Assembly (NCBI GenBank): GCA_002400085.1
Contig: DHEX01000072.1
Span: forward strand, 1-19,087
From: Clostridiaceae bacterium UBA4839
GTDB lineage: Bacteria; Bacillota; Clostridia; Clostridiales; Caloramatoraceae
Reading direction: 5' to 3'
DNA length: 19,087 nt
The notes under the pieces are model-generated. The model did not search any database. It was not told the origin of the DNA and was given only the letters and a program-made list of their open reading frames with translations. The position numbers and the translations under genes were made by a program. Positions 1-8,260 of the stretch are shown here, one piece after another (position 1 is the stretch's first letter; each line of letters starts with the position of its first letter).

Positions 1-160
1 TAATTGTAAGGACATATTATAATATTAATTATAGGATATATTTACTATGAAAAGGGGCATATTTAATGAATGATTTTAAGCAATAGCCTTAAGGTATGTA
101 TAAGTTTAATATACAGAATATCAGAAATATTTTGTTAAAATAAACAAGGGGGTATTAAGT

Positions 161-1327
161 ATGAATTTAAGAGAAAAAATTTCACCTCAAGTAAGAGATT
201 TACCGCCTTCAGGCATAAGAAAATATTTTGACATGATGAATGAAATGAAAGACGCTATATCTCTGGGAGTTGGTGAGCCTGATTTTGTTACTCCATGGAG
301 AATAAGGGAAGCAGGTATAGATTCCCTTGAAAAGGGACAAACCCATTATTCTTCTAACTCTGGCTTAATTGAACTGCGCATGGAAATATCCAATTATTTA
401 AGAGGAAGGTATAATCTTGACTATGATCCCAAAAGCCAAATTATTGTTACTGTAGGGGCAAGTGAGGGTATTGATATAGCACTAAGGGCTTTAGTTGGAC
501 CGGGGGATGAGGTTATTATCCCTGAACCAAGTTTTGTTGCCTACAAGGGCTGTACTGCTATTACAGGTGCTGTCCCAAAGATTATTAACCTTAGGGCTGA
601 GGATGAATTTAAGCTTACACCAGAACTGCTTGAAAAGGCTATAACGCCTAAAACTAAGGTTGTTATAATACCATATCCAAACAATCCTACAGGTGCCATA
701 ATGACAAGAGAAGATCTGTCAAAGATTGTAGATGTTCTTAAGGATAAGGATATTATAGTTATATCAGATGAAATTTATTCGGAACTTACTTATGAAGGCA
801 AGCATACTTCTATTGCAAGTTTTCCTGAAATGAAGGACAAAACTATTGTAGTTAACGGATTTTCTAAAGCTTATGCTATGACAGGGTGGAGGATTGGATA
901 TGTCTGCGGCCATCCAACATTAATTGAAGCCATGAAAAAAATTCATCAATATTCATTGATGTGTGCACCTACTACAGCTCAGTATGCAGGTCTTGAGGCT
1001 TTGAAAAATGGTCAGGCAGATGTAGATAACATGGTTGCTGAGTATAACAAGAGGAGAAGGGTTTTGGTAGATGGTTTTAGAAAGATTGGATTTGATTGTT
1101 TTGAACCTAAGGGCGCATTTTATACTTTTCCATGTATAAAATCAACAGGATTAAGTTCCAATGATTTTTGTGATAGGCTTCTTGATGAGCAAAAAGTTCT
1201 TGTTATACCTGGCACTGCTTTTGGCGATTGTGGTGAAGGTTTTGTAAGAGCATGCTATGCAGCTTCTATGGAAAATATAAATGAGGCACTAAGAAGAATA
1301 GAAACGTTCGTAAAATCACATAAGTAA
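161..1327 (+). CDS. Class I/II PLP-dependent aminotransferase
   Basis: 388 aa, a normal length for fold-type I aminotransferases of the aspartate aminotransferase/PatA group. It moves an amino group between an amino acid and a 2-oxoacid using pyridoxal phosphate in the cytosol. Visible family residues: the YPNNPTG motif at about 172-178 (Asn175 contacts PLP), Asp203 in SDEIY (pyridine nitrogen), Lys236 in GFSKAYAMTGWR (Schiff-base lysine), and a late Arg in GFVRACYA that usually binds the substrate carboxylate. The ATG follows a strong AAGGGGGT ribosome site. The gene stands alone with its own terminator. Substrate cannot be read from sequence; a glutamate/2-oxoglutarate couple would fit the glutamate-degrading neighbourhood, but this is inference. 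I see no convincing promoter in bases 1-160. Confidence 0.93.
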   Translation: MNLREKISPQVRDLPPSGIRKYFDMMNEMKDAISLGVGEPDFVTPWRIREAGIDSLEKGQTHYSSNSGLIELRMEISNYLRGRYNLDYDPKSQIIVTVGASEGIDIALRALVGPGDEVIIPEPSFVAYKGCTAITGAVPKIINLRAEDEFKLTPELLEKAITPKTKVVIIPYPNNPTGAIMTREDLSKIVDVLKDKDIIVISDEIYSELTYEGKHTSIASFPEMKDKTIVVNGFSKAYAMTGWRIGYVCGHPTLIEAMKKIHQYSLMCAPTTAQYAGLEALKNGQADVDNMVAEYNKRRRVLVDGFRKIGFDCFEPKGAFYTFPCIKSTGLSSNDFCDRLLDEQKVLVIPGTAFGDCGEGFVRACYAASMENINEALRRIETFVKSHK

Positions 1328-1354
1328 GCATTGAGTGTATATTTATTTATTTTC

Positions 1355-1390
1355 AGAACTCCACTCTCTATAATATGGAGTTCTATTTTT
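1355..1390 (+). terminator. Rho-independent terminator of the aminotransferase gene
   Basis: A perfect 9-bp stem (AGAACTCCA at 1355-1363 with TGGAGTTCT at 1376-1384) is followed by ATTTTT. It lies 28 nt after the stop codon of the aminotransferase. Confidence 0.85.
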
Positions 1391-1502
1391 CTGCTTCTGT
1401 GATAGGGGTCTGTAATTCGTAATTTAGATTTTATTTTGTGTTACAACATAAAAAAATGCAAAGCAGTTTTTATAATTGAGAATTGAGAATTGGAAATTAA
1501 TT

Positions 1503-1649
1503 GTAGGGAACGGTCTTGACCGTTCCGTTGATGAATGGACGGAATCAGGAAGACGAAACGGTGCCAACACCCAGGTGGCAATCTCATTCTAAGGTATTTC
1601 CAGGACGATCTGAATTTGGTGCGGCGGAACGGTCAAGACCGTTCCCTAC
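1503..1649. mobile_element. MITE-like element with palindromic 24-bp inverted ends
   Basis: The two ends (1503-1526 and 1626-1649) are perfect inverted copies over 24 bp. Each end also holds its own palindrome, GGAACGGTC-TT-GACCGTTCC on the left and the matching copy on the right. The roughly 100-bp core looks richer in G+C than the surroundings and has no credible gene. If the ends are read as starting at GGGAACGG, a TA dinucleotide flanks both sides, as expected for the target duplication of IS630/Tc1-mariner-type elements. There is no transposase, so movement would need one in trans. That this is a mobile element, and its family, are inferences from structure. The rest of the 462-bp gap between genes (1328-1789) holds the terminator of the previous gene and AT-rich flanks with weaker inverted similarity. 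Confidence 0.7.
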
Positions 1650-1789
1650 CTATGATTATATTATTTGTAATTCACAATTTTCTTTAATTACGAGTTGCAG
1701 GATAGGGATGCGAGCAATTGTAAATATCAGCACATAGTATATAATAAATGGTAGATATATATTTTAATGTAAGGTGCTGAGGTGCAAGT

Positions 1790-2398
1790 ATGAAGGGATT
1801 AAGAGTGGTTGTCACATATAAATGCAATTTTATGTGCAGCAATTGCAGATATTCCTGTACCCCTTATAAAAAAGGAGCAATGGATGTACAAAAATTTAAA
1901 AGAGAAGTATATCAGGCAATGGACGATGGGTATAATAACTATGTAATAATTGACGGGGGAGAGTATTTTATTAGTGGGGGATTAGTTTTCAAATACTTAA
2001 AGTCCATTGATAAAATAAATATTAAAAAATCTATTGTAACAAATGCAAACTGGGGGAAAAAGGAATTGTTTAATTATACTCTTCAAAGTTTAAAAAAGTA
2101 TGGAATTGATGAGATAATAATAAAATATGATTATTTTCACTCCCCTTTTACTGATATAGATACAATCAAGGAGTCCATTAAAAAGTCCATTAGGATGGAT
2201 TTTAAAGTAGCAATTTGTTCTACCTTTGAATCAGAAAGCATAAATACACCTAAGGATATTTATACATATAACTTCATAAAAGATATAAATAAAAATTTTA
2301 GTGATATAAAGTTTATATTTGAGAGTACAGAAGCTTATAAATTTCCATCCCTTTCCCATAGATATATATTAAAGAATGAAAAGGTTGTATTGTACTGA
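1790..2398 (+). CDS. Short radical SAM domain protein
   Basis: 202 aa. The N-terminus carries the radical SAM [4Fe-4S] signature CX3CX2C (Cys12, Cys16, Cys19; CNFMCSNC). A GGE-type motif follows in IDGGEYF at about 55-61, which usually helps bind S-adenosylmethionine, and then SIVTNANWG at about 82-90, typical of the next barrel strand. These support a SAM-cleaving enzyme that makes a 5'-deoxyadenosyl radical. The protein is shorter than most stand-alone family members (about 250-350 aa), and I see no SPASM or other C-terminal cluster domain. The ATG follows GAGGTG. The terminator stem starts inside the last codons, so the short C-terminus looks native rather than truncated. No substrate peptide or partner gene lies nearby, so the function is unknown. 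Confidence 0.78.
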   Translation: MKGLRVVVTYKCNFMCSNCRYSCTPYKKGAMDVQKFKREVYQAMDDGYNNYVIIDGGEYFISGGLVFKYLKSIDKINIKKSIVTNANWGKKELFNYTLQSLKKYGIDEIIIKYDYFHSPFTDIDTIKESIKKSIRMDFKVAICSTFESESINTPKDIYTYNFIKDINKNFSDIKFIFESTEAYKFPSLSHRYILKNEKVVLY

Positions 2399-2417
2399 TT
2401 GGTACAACAACCTTTTT
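2379..2417 (+). terminator. Rho-independent terminator overlapping the radical SAM gene end
   Basis: AAAAGGTTGT (2379-2388) pairs with ACAACCTTTT (2407-2416), with an inner GTAC/GTAC pairing (2392-2395 with 2402-2405), and is followed by T residues. The 5' arm lies in the coding sequence and the stop codon (2396-2398) is in the loop. Confidence 0.75.
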
Positions 2418-2515
2418 AAATTAGAGCAATATTTTGAAAATTGGACGATGGGACTGCAGACTACTGAATATTAATATTTTTGGACGATAAACGGAAAATA
2501 ATCAAAGAAATCAGA

Positions 2516-2545
2516 TTGTTAAAACACAGCATCAAGTGGTATTAT
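2516..2545 (+). promoter_or_regulatory. Probable sigma-A-type promoter of the methylaspartate array
   Basis: TTGTTA (2516-2521), an 18-nt spacer, and TATTAT (2540-2545) resemble the -35 and -10 consensus. They sit 43 nt ahead of the regulator ATG at 2589, which leaves room for a short leader. It is the best promoter candidate in the 190-nt gap (2399-2588). A 9-base direct repeat, TTGGACGAT at 2441-2449 and 2480-2488, lies upstream. I saw no cobalamin riboswitch-like structure. Confidence 0.5.
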
Positions 2546-2588
2546 AGAAGTGGATTAAGCCAATGAGCCATTTTAATGAGGTGTTATT

Positions 2589-3557
2589 ATGAATATTAAA
2601 ATAGATAGATCCAGTGGAATACCAATATATAAACAAATTAAAAATGAAATAATTGATAAAATAAAAAATGGTGAATTAAAAATTGGAACTAAGATGCCAA
2701 CTGAAAGGGATTTGGCAAAGGAACTTAATATAAGCAGAAATACTATAAGTACTGCTTATAACTCACTTGAGCAGGAAGGGATATTAGTTTCTTATCAAGG
2801 ACGTGGAACATTTGTAGCTGAAGAAGCAAAGACATGGGAACAAAATAATAATAAAACAAAGCTTTTTAAGATGATCGATTTAGACATTGAAGAAGCATTT
2901 GAAATGGGCTTTGATGCAGATGAATTTATGGAAATAGTTCAGGAAAGAGTAAAGGAAAAAGAAGAACTTTTTAAAAAGACTAATGCAATTTTTGTCGAAT
3001 GTAATATAGAACAAGCGAAGGAATTTGCAAAACAATTATCTGAAGGAACACATCTTAATGTCACACCTGTAGTACTTTCTAGTCTTGAAAACAGAAATGA
3101 AAATTTAAATAACACACTAAATAATTCAAGTATTATCATAGCAACATTTAACCATGTAAATGATGTTAAAAATTTTACTTCTGATTTACATAAGGATGTA
3201 GTTGGTGTTGCTATAAATCCAAGTCTTGAAACCATAGTTAAAATTGCTAGATATCCTGAAGGAACAAGGTTTGCATTTTTTTGCATATCAAATGAATTCA
3301 AATTTAAAGTTGAAAACGCATTAAAATCAGCAGGGCTTGATAATCTCAAACTAACATCATCAATAACAAAGGATGAAAATGGAATAAAAGAAATTTCTAA
3401 AGATGCTGATGTTATCATTGTTTCTCCAGGAAGGATGGAAGATGTTAAAAGAGCAGTTGGTCCTGATAAGGAGATTATAAGCTTTGATTATAATCTTGAC
3501 AGCGACTCTGCAAAAGCTATTATTCCAAAAATTGTTGAAATGAAAAACAAAAATTAG
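2589..3557 (+). CDS. GntR-type transcriptional regulator heading the glutamate fermentation array
   Basis: 322 aa. Residues 1-78 form a GntR winged helix: the start pattern GIPIYKQIKNEI, the helix-turn-helix around PTERDLAKELNISRNTIS, and the wing GRGTFVAE. The spacing is that of the YhcF/YtrA-like subgroup. Those proteins are usually about 120 aa, whereas here a domain of about 240 residues follows. It has alternating predicted strands and helices (for example SIIIATFNHV, DVVGVAIN, DVIIVSPGR) and resembles a ligand-binding alpha/beta fold. It lacks the aminotransferase motifs of MocR proteins. The ATG follows GAGGTG. The gene ends 13 nt before glmS, so it is very likely co-transcribed and probably senses a pathway substrate, product or cofactor. 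DNA-binding is certain from family; the effector is unknown. Confidence 0.9.
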   Translation: MNIKIDRSSGIPIYKQIKNEIIDKIKNGELKIGTKMPTERDLAKELNISRNTISTAYNSLEQEGILVSYQGRGTFVAEEAKTWEQNNNKTKLFKMIDLDIEEAFEMGFDADEFMEIVQERVKEKEELFKKTNAIFVECNIEQAKEFAKQLSEGTHLNVTPVVLSSLENRNENLNNTLNNSSIIIATFNHVNDVKNFTSDLHKDVVGVAINPSLETIVKIARYPEGTRFAFFCISNEFKFKVENALKSAGLDNLKLTSSITKDENGIKEISKDADVIIVSPGRMEDVKRAVGPDKEIISFDYNLDSDSAKAIIPKIVEMKNKN

Positions 3558-3570
3558 AGGGGGTAACAAC

Positions 3571-3990
3571 ATGGAAAAAAACGGTAAGACCATTGTCTTA
3601 GGCGTTATTGGTTCTGACTGCCATGCAGTTGGAAACAAAATCTTAGATTATGCATTTACTCAGGCAGGCTTCAATGTAATTAACATTGGGGTATTAAGTC
3701 CCCAGGAGGACTTTATAAATGCAGCAGTTGAGACAAATGCAGATGCAATTATAGTATCTTCACTTTATGGGCATGGTGAGATAGACTGCAGAGGAATGAA
3801 AGAAAAGTGCCTTGAGGCAGGTCTTGAAGATATACTTCTTTATGTAGGGGGAAATTTAGTTGTAGGCAAACAGGACTTTGCAGATGTTAAAAAAAGATTT
3901 ATAGCTATGGGATTTGACAGGGTATATCCTCCAGGAACTGACCCGCAAGTTGGCATTAAAGATTTAAAACATGATCTTGGTATTGAATAA
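3571..3990 (+). CDS. glmS: Glutamate mutase (methylaspartate mutase) sigma subunit, B12-binding
   Basis: 139 aa, very close to the roughly 137-aa MutS/GlmS of glutamate-fermenting clostridia. It binds adenosylcobalamin in the base-off/His-on form through the DXHXXG motif, here Asp16-Cys-His18-Ala-Val-Gly21; His18 is the expected lower cobalt ligand. SSLYGHGE at about 61-68 and GGNLVVGK at about 93-100 line the dimethylbenzimidazole pocket of the Rossmann-like fold. With GlmE it converts L-glutamate to (2S,3S)-3-methylaspartate, the first step of the pathway. A GAGGGGGT ribosome site precedes the ATG. glmL starts 16 nt downstream, in keeping with an operon. Confidence 0.97.
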   Translation: MEKNGKTIVLGVIGSDCHAVGNKILDYAFTQAGFNVINIGVLSPQEDFINAAVETNADAIIVSSLYGHGEIDCRGMKEKCLEAGLEDILLYVGGNLVVGKQDFADVKKRFIAMGFDRVYPPGTDPQVGIKDLKHDLGIE

Positions 3991-4006
3991 TTTGAGGTGA
4001 TTATAA

Positions 4007-5395
4007 ATGGAAGCTATACTTCTTATTGACTTTGGCAGCACATATACCAAACTTACTGCAGTAGATATGGAAAATGAGGAAATCATTGCAACTGCAAAAG
4101 CACTTACTACAGTTGATAAAGATATTATGATAGGATTTAACAATGCATATTCTGAAATTGAAGAAATATTAAAGGATAAACAAGTTAATTTTATTGAAAA
4201 GCTTGCATGCAGCAGTGCAGCAGGCGGACTTAGAATGATTGCAATAGGTCTTGTCCCTGAACTTACGGCAGAAGCTGCAAAAAGAGCTGCCCTTGGAGCA
4301 GGGGCAAGGATTCTTGGAGTTTACAGTTATGAGCTGTCAAGAAGAGAAATGGGAGAAATAAATTCAAAAAAGCCTGATATAATCCTTCTTGCAGGGGGAA
4401 CAGATGGTGGAAATAAAGACTGCATTATTCATAATGCAAAGCTTATTGCAGAAAATATAAAAGGAGTTCCTATTGTTGTTGCAGGAAATAAAAATGCAGT
4501 TGATGATATAGAGGATATATTTAAAAGTGAAAATATTTATTATAAGGTAACGGATAATGTAATGCCAAAGCTTAATATGCTTAATGTAGAGCCTGCAAGG
4601 GAAGTTATTCGTGAAATATTTATGGAAAAAATAGTTGAAGCTAAGGGAATGAAAAATGCAGAAAACTTTATAAATGGTATTTTAATGCCTACTCCAGCTG
4701 CAGTTTTAAAAGCAGCAAGAGTTTTTGCAGATGGAACTGATAAGGAAGAAGGAATTGGAGATTTAATTGTAATTGATATAGGGGGAGCAACAACTGATGT
4801 TCATTCTATTGGAGATGGGGAGCCTACAAAGCCAGGAGTTACAATAAGGGGACTTCAAGAACCCTATGCTAAAAGAACAGTTGAGGGTGATCTCGGTATG
4901 AGAGTAAGTGCCATATCTCTATGGGAATCTGCAGGTACAAGAAGAATAAGAAAATTTATACCAGATACAAAATTTGATATAGAAAATAGATGCAGAATAC
5001 TTCAGAGCAATGTAGATATGCTTCCTCAAAATGAAGAGGAAGAAGAGTTTGATGAGGCTTTAGGCATGGCAGCAACAGAAATAGCTATGGAACGCCATGT
5101 TGGAGTTTTGGAAAGTGTGTATACTCCTATGGGGGTTATTTATTCTCAAGTAGGAAAAGACCTATTAAATGTGAGACATATTATAGGAACAGGAGGAATA
5201 TTAGTTCACAGCAGACATCCTAAAAAGATTCTAAAAGCTGGCTTTTATAATAATGAAACATCTGAATATTTAAAACCAATAAATCCTGAAGTACTTATTG
5301 ATAAAAGTTACATAATGTCTGCAATGGGATTACTTGCCGAAAAATATCCAGATACAGCAATAAGAATAATGAAGAAATATATTGTGAAAGTCTGA
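4007..5395 (+). CDS. glmL: Glutamate mutase reactivating ATPase-like protein (MutL/GlmL)
   Basis: 462 aa, the usual length of MutL/GlmL. It has the ASKHA ATPase features: phosphate-1 loop IDFGSTYTK (about 7-15), LLAGGTDGG near 130, and phosphate-2 loop DIGGATTDVHS near 256. In this family the protein is thought to repair or protect the B12 mutase by exchanging damaged cobalamin at the expense of ATP, as related diol dehydratase reactivases do; it is not the DNA mismatch repair MutL. It lies between glmS and glmE with gaps of 16 and 15 nt, the arrangement known from C. tetanomorphum. The ATG follows GAGGTG. All key motifs look intact. Confidence 0.96.
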   Translation: MEAILLIDFGSTYTKLTAVDMENEEIIATAKALTTVDKDIMIGFNNAYSEIEEILKDKQVNFIEKLACSSAAGGLRMIAIGLVPELTAEAAKRAALGAGARILGVYSYELSRREMGEINSKKPDIILLAGGTDGGNKDCIIHNAKLIAENIKGVPIVVAGNKNAVDDIEDIFKSENIYYKVTDNVMPKLNMLNVEPAREVIREIFMEKIVEAKGMKNAENFINGILMPTPAAVLKAARVFADGTDKEEGIGDLIVIDIGGATTDVHSIGDGEPTKPGVTIRGLQEPYAKRTVEGDLGMRVSAISLWESAGTRRIRKFIPDTKFDIENRCRILQSNVDMLPQNEEEEEFDEALGMAATEIAMERHVGVLESVYTPMGVIYSQVGKDLLNVRHIIGTGGILVHSRHPKKILKAGFYNNETSEYLKPINPEVLIDKSYIMSAMGLLAEKYPDTAIRIMKKYIVKV

Positions 5396-5410
5396 GAATG
5401 GAGGATACTT

Positions 5411-6862
5411 ATGAAATTAAAAAATAAAAAATTAACTGAGGATGAGTTTTTTAGTACAAGAAAAGAGGTCTTAAGTCAATGGTCTACAGGGAAAGAGGTT
5501 GATCTTCAAGAAGCAGCGGACTATTTAAAAAGCCTTCCTAAAGAAAAGAATTTTTGCTATGTATTGTCTAAAGCTAAAAAAGAAGGAATTACCTTGGCAC
5601 AGCCAAGAGCAGGAGTAGCACTTGTTGATGCTCATATTGAGCTTCTAAGGTATCTTCAAAATGAAGGAGGTGCAGATCTTCTACCATCAACTATAGATAG
5701 TTATACAAGACAAAACAGATATGATGAATGTGAAATTGGAATTGAAGAAAGTAAAAAGCAGGGCCGCTCTATGCTTAATGGATTTCCAGCAGTAAACCAT
5801 GGTGTAAAGGGCTGCAGAAAGGTTTTAGAATCAGTTAATGTTCCGCTTCAGGCAAGGCATGGTACTCCAGATTCAAGGCTGCTTGCAGAGATAATTCATG
5901 CTGGCGGATGGACATCCAATGAGGGTGGTGGGATTTCATATAATATTCCTTATGCAAAAAATGTAAGCGTTGAAAAGTCACTTACTGATTGGCAGTACTG
6001 CGACAGACTTGTAGGACTTTATGAAGAAATGGGTGTTCATATAAACAGAGAGCCTTTTGGACCATTAACTGGAACTTTAGTTCCAGCAAGTATATCCAAT
6101 TCGGTATCTATAATTGAAGCTCTTCTTGCAGCAGAACAGGGTGTTAAAAACATTACTATTGGATATGGGCAGTGCGGAAATATGATGCAGGACATAGCAG
6201 CTATGAAAGCTTTAAAGGAACAGGCAGAGGAGTATTTTAAAAAGTTTGGATACGATATAGAGCTTACAACTGTATTCCATGAGTGGATGGGAGGATTCCC
6301 AGAAGATGAAGCAAAGGCATTTGGTCTTATTTCCTATGGAGCAGTTTCAGCAGCACTTTCAGGGGCAACTAAGGTTATTGTTAAAACCCCTCATGAAGCT
6401 GTTGGAATACCGACAAAAGAGGCCAATGCAGCAGGAATAAAAGCAACAAAAGAAGTACTTCATCTTTTACAGGGTCAAAGATATCCTGAAACTCAGAAAT
6501 TAAGAAATGAAATAAAATTAATTAAGGCAGAAACAAAATGTATACTTGATAAAACTTTTGAACTTGGCGATGGAGATTTAGCAGTAGGAACTGTAAAAGC
6601 ATTTGAAAATGGAACTATTGATATTCCTTTTGCACCAAGCAAATTCAATGCAGGAAAGGTTTTACCTGCAAGAGATAATAATGGTGCAATTAGATTCCTT
6701 GATTTTGGTAATATTCCATTTACTAAAGATATAAAAGATTATCACAGGTCACTTCTTGAGGAAAGAGGAAAGTTTGAAGGAAGAGAAGTAAACTTCCAGA
6801 TGTGCATTGATGATATTTATGCAGTTTCGAGAGGGGCTTTAATTGGGAGACCAGGAAAATAG
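5411..6862 (+). CDS. glmE: Glutamate mutase (methylaspartate mutase) epsilon subunit
   Basis: 483 aa, full length for the catalytic TIM-barrel subunit. The residues known to hold glutamate in the clostridial enzyme occur at the same numbers: Arg66 (QPRAG), Arg100 (SYTRQNR), Arg149 (QARHGTPDSR) and Glu171 (SNEGGG). Together with GlmS and adenosylcobalamin it carries out the radical carbon-skeleton rearrangement of L-glutamate to 3-methylaspartate. A GGAGG ribosome site sits before the ATG. It follows glmL by 15 nt. After the stop is a 50-nt AT-rich gap with an imperfect ATTTATTT dyad but no T-tract, so transcription probably continues into mal. Confidence 0.97.
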   Translation: MKLKNKKLTEDEFFSTRKEVLSQWSTGKEVDLQEAADYLKSLPKEKNFCYVLSKAKKEGITLAQPRAGVALVDAHIELLRYLQNEGGADLLPSTIDSYTRQNRYDECEIGIEESKKQGRSMLNGFPAVNHGVKGCRKVLESVNVPLQARHGTPDSRLLAEIIHAGGWTSNEGGGISYNIPYAKNVSVEKSLTDWQYCDRLVGLYEEMGVHINREPFGPLTGTLVPASISNSVSIIEALLAAEQGVKNITIGYGQCGNMMQDIAAMKALKEQAEEYFKKFGYDIELTTVFHEWMGGFPEDEAKAFGLISYGAVSAALSGATKVIVKTPHEAVGIPTKEANAAGIKATKEVLHLLQGQRYPETQKLRNEIKLIKAETKCILDKTFELGDGDLAVGTVKAFENGTIDIPFAPSKFNAGKVLPARDNNGAIRFLDFGNIPFTKDIKDYHRSLLEERGKFEGREVNFQMCIDDIYAVSRGALIGRPGK

Positions 6863-6912
6863 TTTAAAATTAAATATTTATTTAAAATAAATGTTAATAT
6901 GGAGGATACAAA

Positions 6913-8154
6913 ATGAAAATTGTTGATGTTGTATGTTCACCAGGAAAAACTGGATTTTACTTTGATGATCAGAGAGCTATTAAAAGAGGAGCAAAACATG
7001 ATGGCTTCACATATGTTGGAGAACCTGTTACAGATGGATTTAAAAAGGTAAGAATGTCGGGGGAATCAATATCTGTAATGCTTGTTTTAGATGATGGTGA
7101 GGTAGCTTACGGAGATTGTGCAGCAGTTCAGTATTCAGGAGCTGGCGGACGTGATCCACTGTTCCTTGCAAAGGATTTTATTCCAGTAATAGAAAAATAC
7201 ATTGCTCCAAAATTAATAGGGAGAGAAGTTACAGGATTCAGACCTCTTGCTGAAGAAATTGATGGAATGAAAGTAAATGGAAAGAGGCTTCATACTGCAA
7301 TAAGATATGGAGTTACACAAGCTATACTTGATGCTGCAGCAAAGGCTAAAAAGGTTACTATGGCTGAAGTTATAAGGGACGAATATAATACAGGAGTAGA
7401 ATTTAAAAAAATTCCTATCTTCACTCAATCTGGAGATGACAGATATGACAATGTAGATAAGATGATAATAAAGGGTGCAGATGTTCTTCCACATGCACTT
7501 ATAAACAATGTGGATGAAAAGCTTGGCAGAAACGGTGAAAAATTAAAGGAATATGTAGGCTGGCTTAGAAATAGAATATTGGAACTTAGAACTTCTGAAG
7601 ATTATCTTCCAGTTCTTCATATAGATGTTTATGGAACTATTGGTGCTGCTTTTAATCTTGATAATGAAAAAATGGCAAATTATATTGGAGAGCTTGAAAA
7701 AGTTGCATCACCATTTAAATTGAGAATTGAAGGACCTATGGACGTTGAAAATAGAGAAGGACAGCTTAAAGCTTTAAAAGCTTTAAGAGAAACATTGCAG
7801 AGAAAAGGAATAAAGGTTCAAATTGTTGCTGATGAATGGTGCAATACTTGGGATGATATTAAGCTGTTTACAGATGAAAAAGCAGCAGACATGATTCAAA
7901 TTAAAACTCCAGACCTTGGAGGAGTAAATAACATAGTTGAATCAATATTATACTGCAAGCAGCATGGAGTTGGGGCATACTGCGGTGGAACTTGTAATGA
8001 AACAGACAGATCAGCGCAGGTATGCACAAACATAGCTATTGCTTGCGGAGCAGACCAGTGTCTTGCAAAGCCTGGAATGGGCGTGGACGAAGGATTCATG
8101 ATAGTATATAATGAAATGATGAGAGTTTTAGCTTTAGCAGGAAGAAGAAAGTAA
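6913..8154 (+). CDS. mal: Methylaspartate ammonia-lyase
   Basis: 413 aa, the same length as the C. tetanomorphum enzyme. It is an enolase-superfamily lyase that removes ammonia from (2S,3S)-3-methylaspartate to give mesaconate. Visible active-site residues: His194 (LPHAL), Mg2+ ligands Asp238 (HIDVYG), Glu273 (RIEGP) and Asp307 (VADEWC), and the base Lys331 (QIKTPD). All match the numbering of the characterised enzyme. The ATG follows GGAGG. The gene is third in the pathway order after the mutase. The 106-nt gap downstream holds a short palindrome and a smaller CAGTTA/TAACTG dyad at 8214-8227, which could modulate expression of the next pair. Confidence 0.97.
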   Translation: MKIVDVVCSPGKTGFYFDDQRAIKRGAKHDGFTYVGEPVTDGFKKVRMSGESISVMLVLDDGEVAYGDCAAVQYSGAGGRDPLFLAKDFIPVIEKYIAPKLIGREVTGFRPLAEEIDGMKVNGKRLHTAIRYGVTQAILDAAAKAKKVTMAEVIRDEYNTGVEFKKIPIFTQSGDDRYDNVDKMIIKGADVLPHALINNVDEKLGRNGEKLKEYVGWLRNRILELRTSEDYLPVLHIDVYGTIGAAFNLDNEKMANYIGELEKVASPFKLRIEGPMDVENREGQLKALKALRETLQRKGIKVQIVADEWCNTWDDIKLFTDEKAADMIQIKTPDLGGVNNIVESILYCKQHGVGAYCGGTCNETDRSAQVCTNIAIACGADQCLAKPGMGVDEGFMIVYNEMMRVLALAGRRK

Positions 8155-8163
8155 AATTTATTT

Positions 8164-8188
8164 TAGGGGACGTAATTTACGTTCCCTA
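8164..8188. repeat. Short palindrome resembling the ends of the 1503-1649 element
   Basis: A 25-nt near-perfect palindrome: TAGGGGACGTAA, a central T, then TTACGTTCCCTA, with one mismatched position. The outer TAGGG(A/G)ACG is shared with the tips of the MITE-like element at 1503-1649, and it too is bounded by TA. No T-tract follows, so it is not a standard terminator. It lies between mal and the mesaconase pair and may act as an RNA hairpin or be a solo relic of the same repeat family. Confidence 0.5.
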
Positions 8189-8260
8189 AATTGCAATTTT
8201 AAATTATTTAAAGCAGTTATTTAACTGACTATAAACTTATTATACAAGGGGGTTAAGTTC

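Noticed and set aside
1516..1737. 73-aa open frame across the repeat at 1503-1649
   Set aside because: It is made of the palindromic ends and core of the element, has no ribosome site, and its translation looks like no protein family.
2399..2588. Cobalamin riboswitch upstream of the B12-dependent mutase genes
   Set aside because: The 190-nt gap is too short for a full riboswitch with aptamer plus terminator, and I saw no B12-box-like conserved core or associated hairpins.
2939..3638. Minus-strand open frames opposite the GntR gene (159 and 92 aa)
   Set aside because: Shadows of a well-supported gene on the plus strand; no ribosome sites and low-complexity translations.
6863..6912. AT-rich dyad between glmE and mal as a terminator
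   Set aside because: The pairing is A/T only and is not followed by a T-tract; it is expected by chance in such AT-rich DNA.
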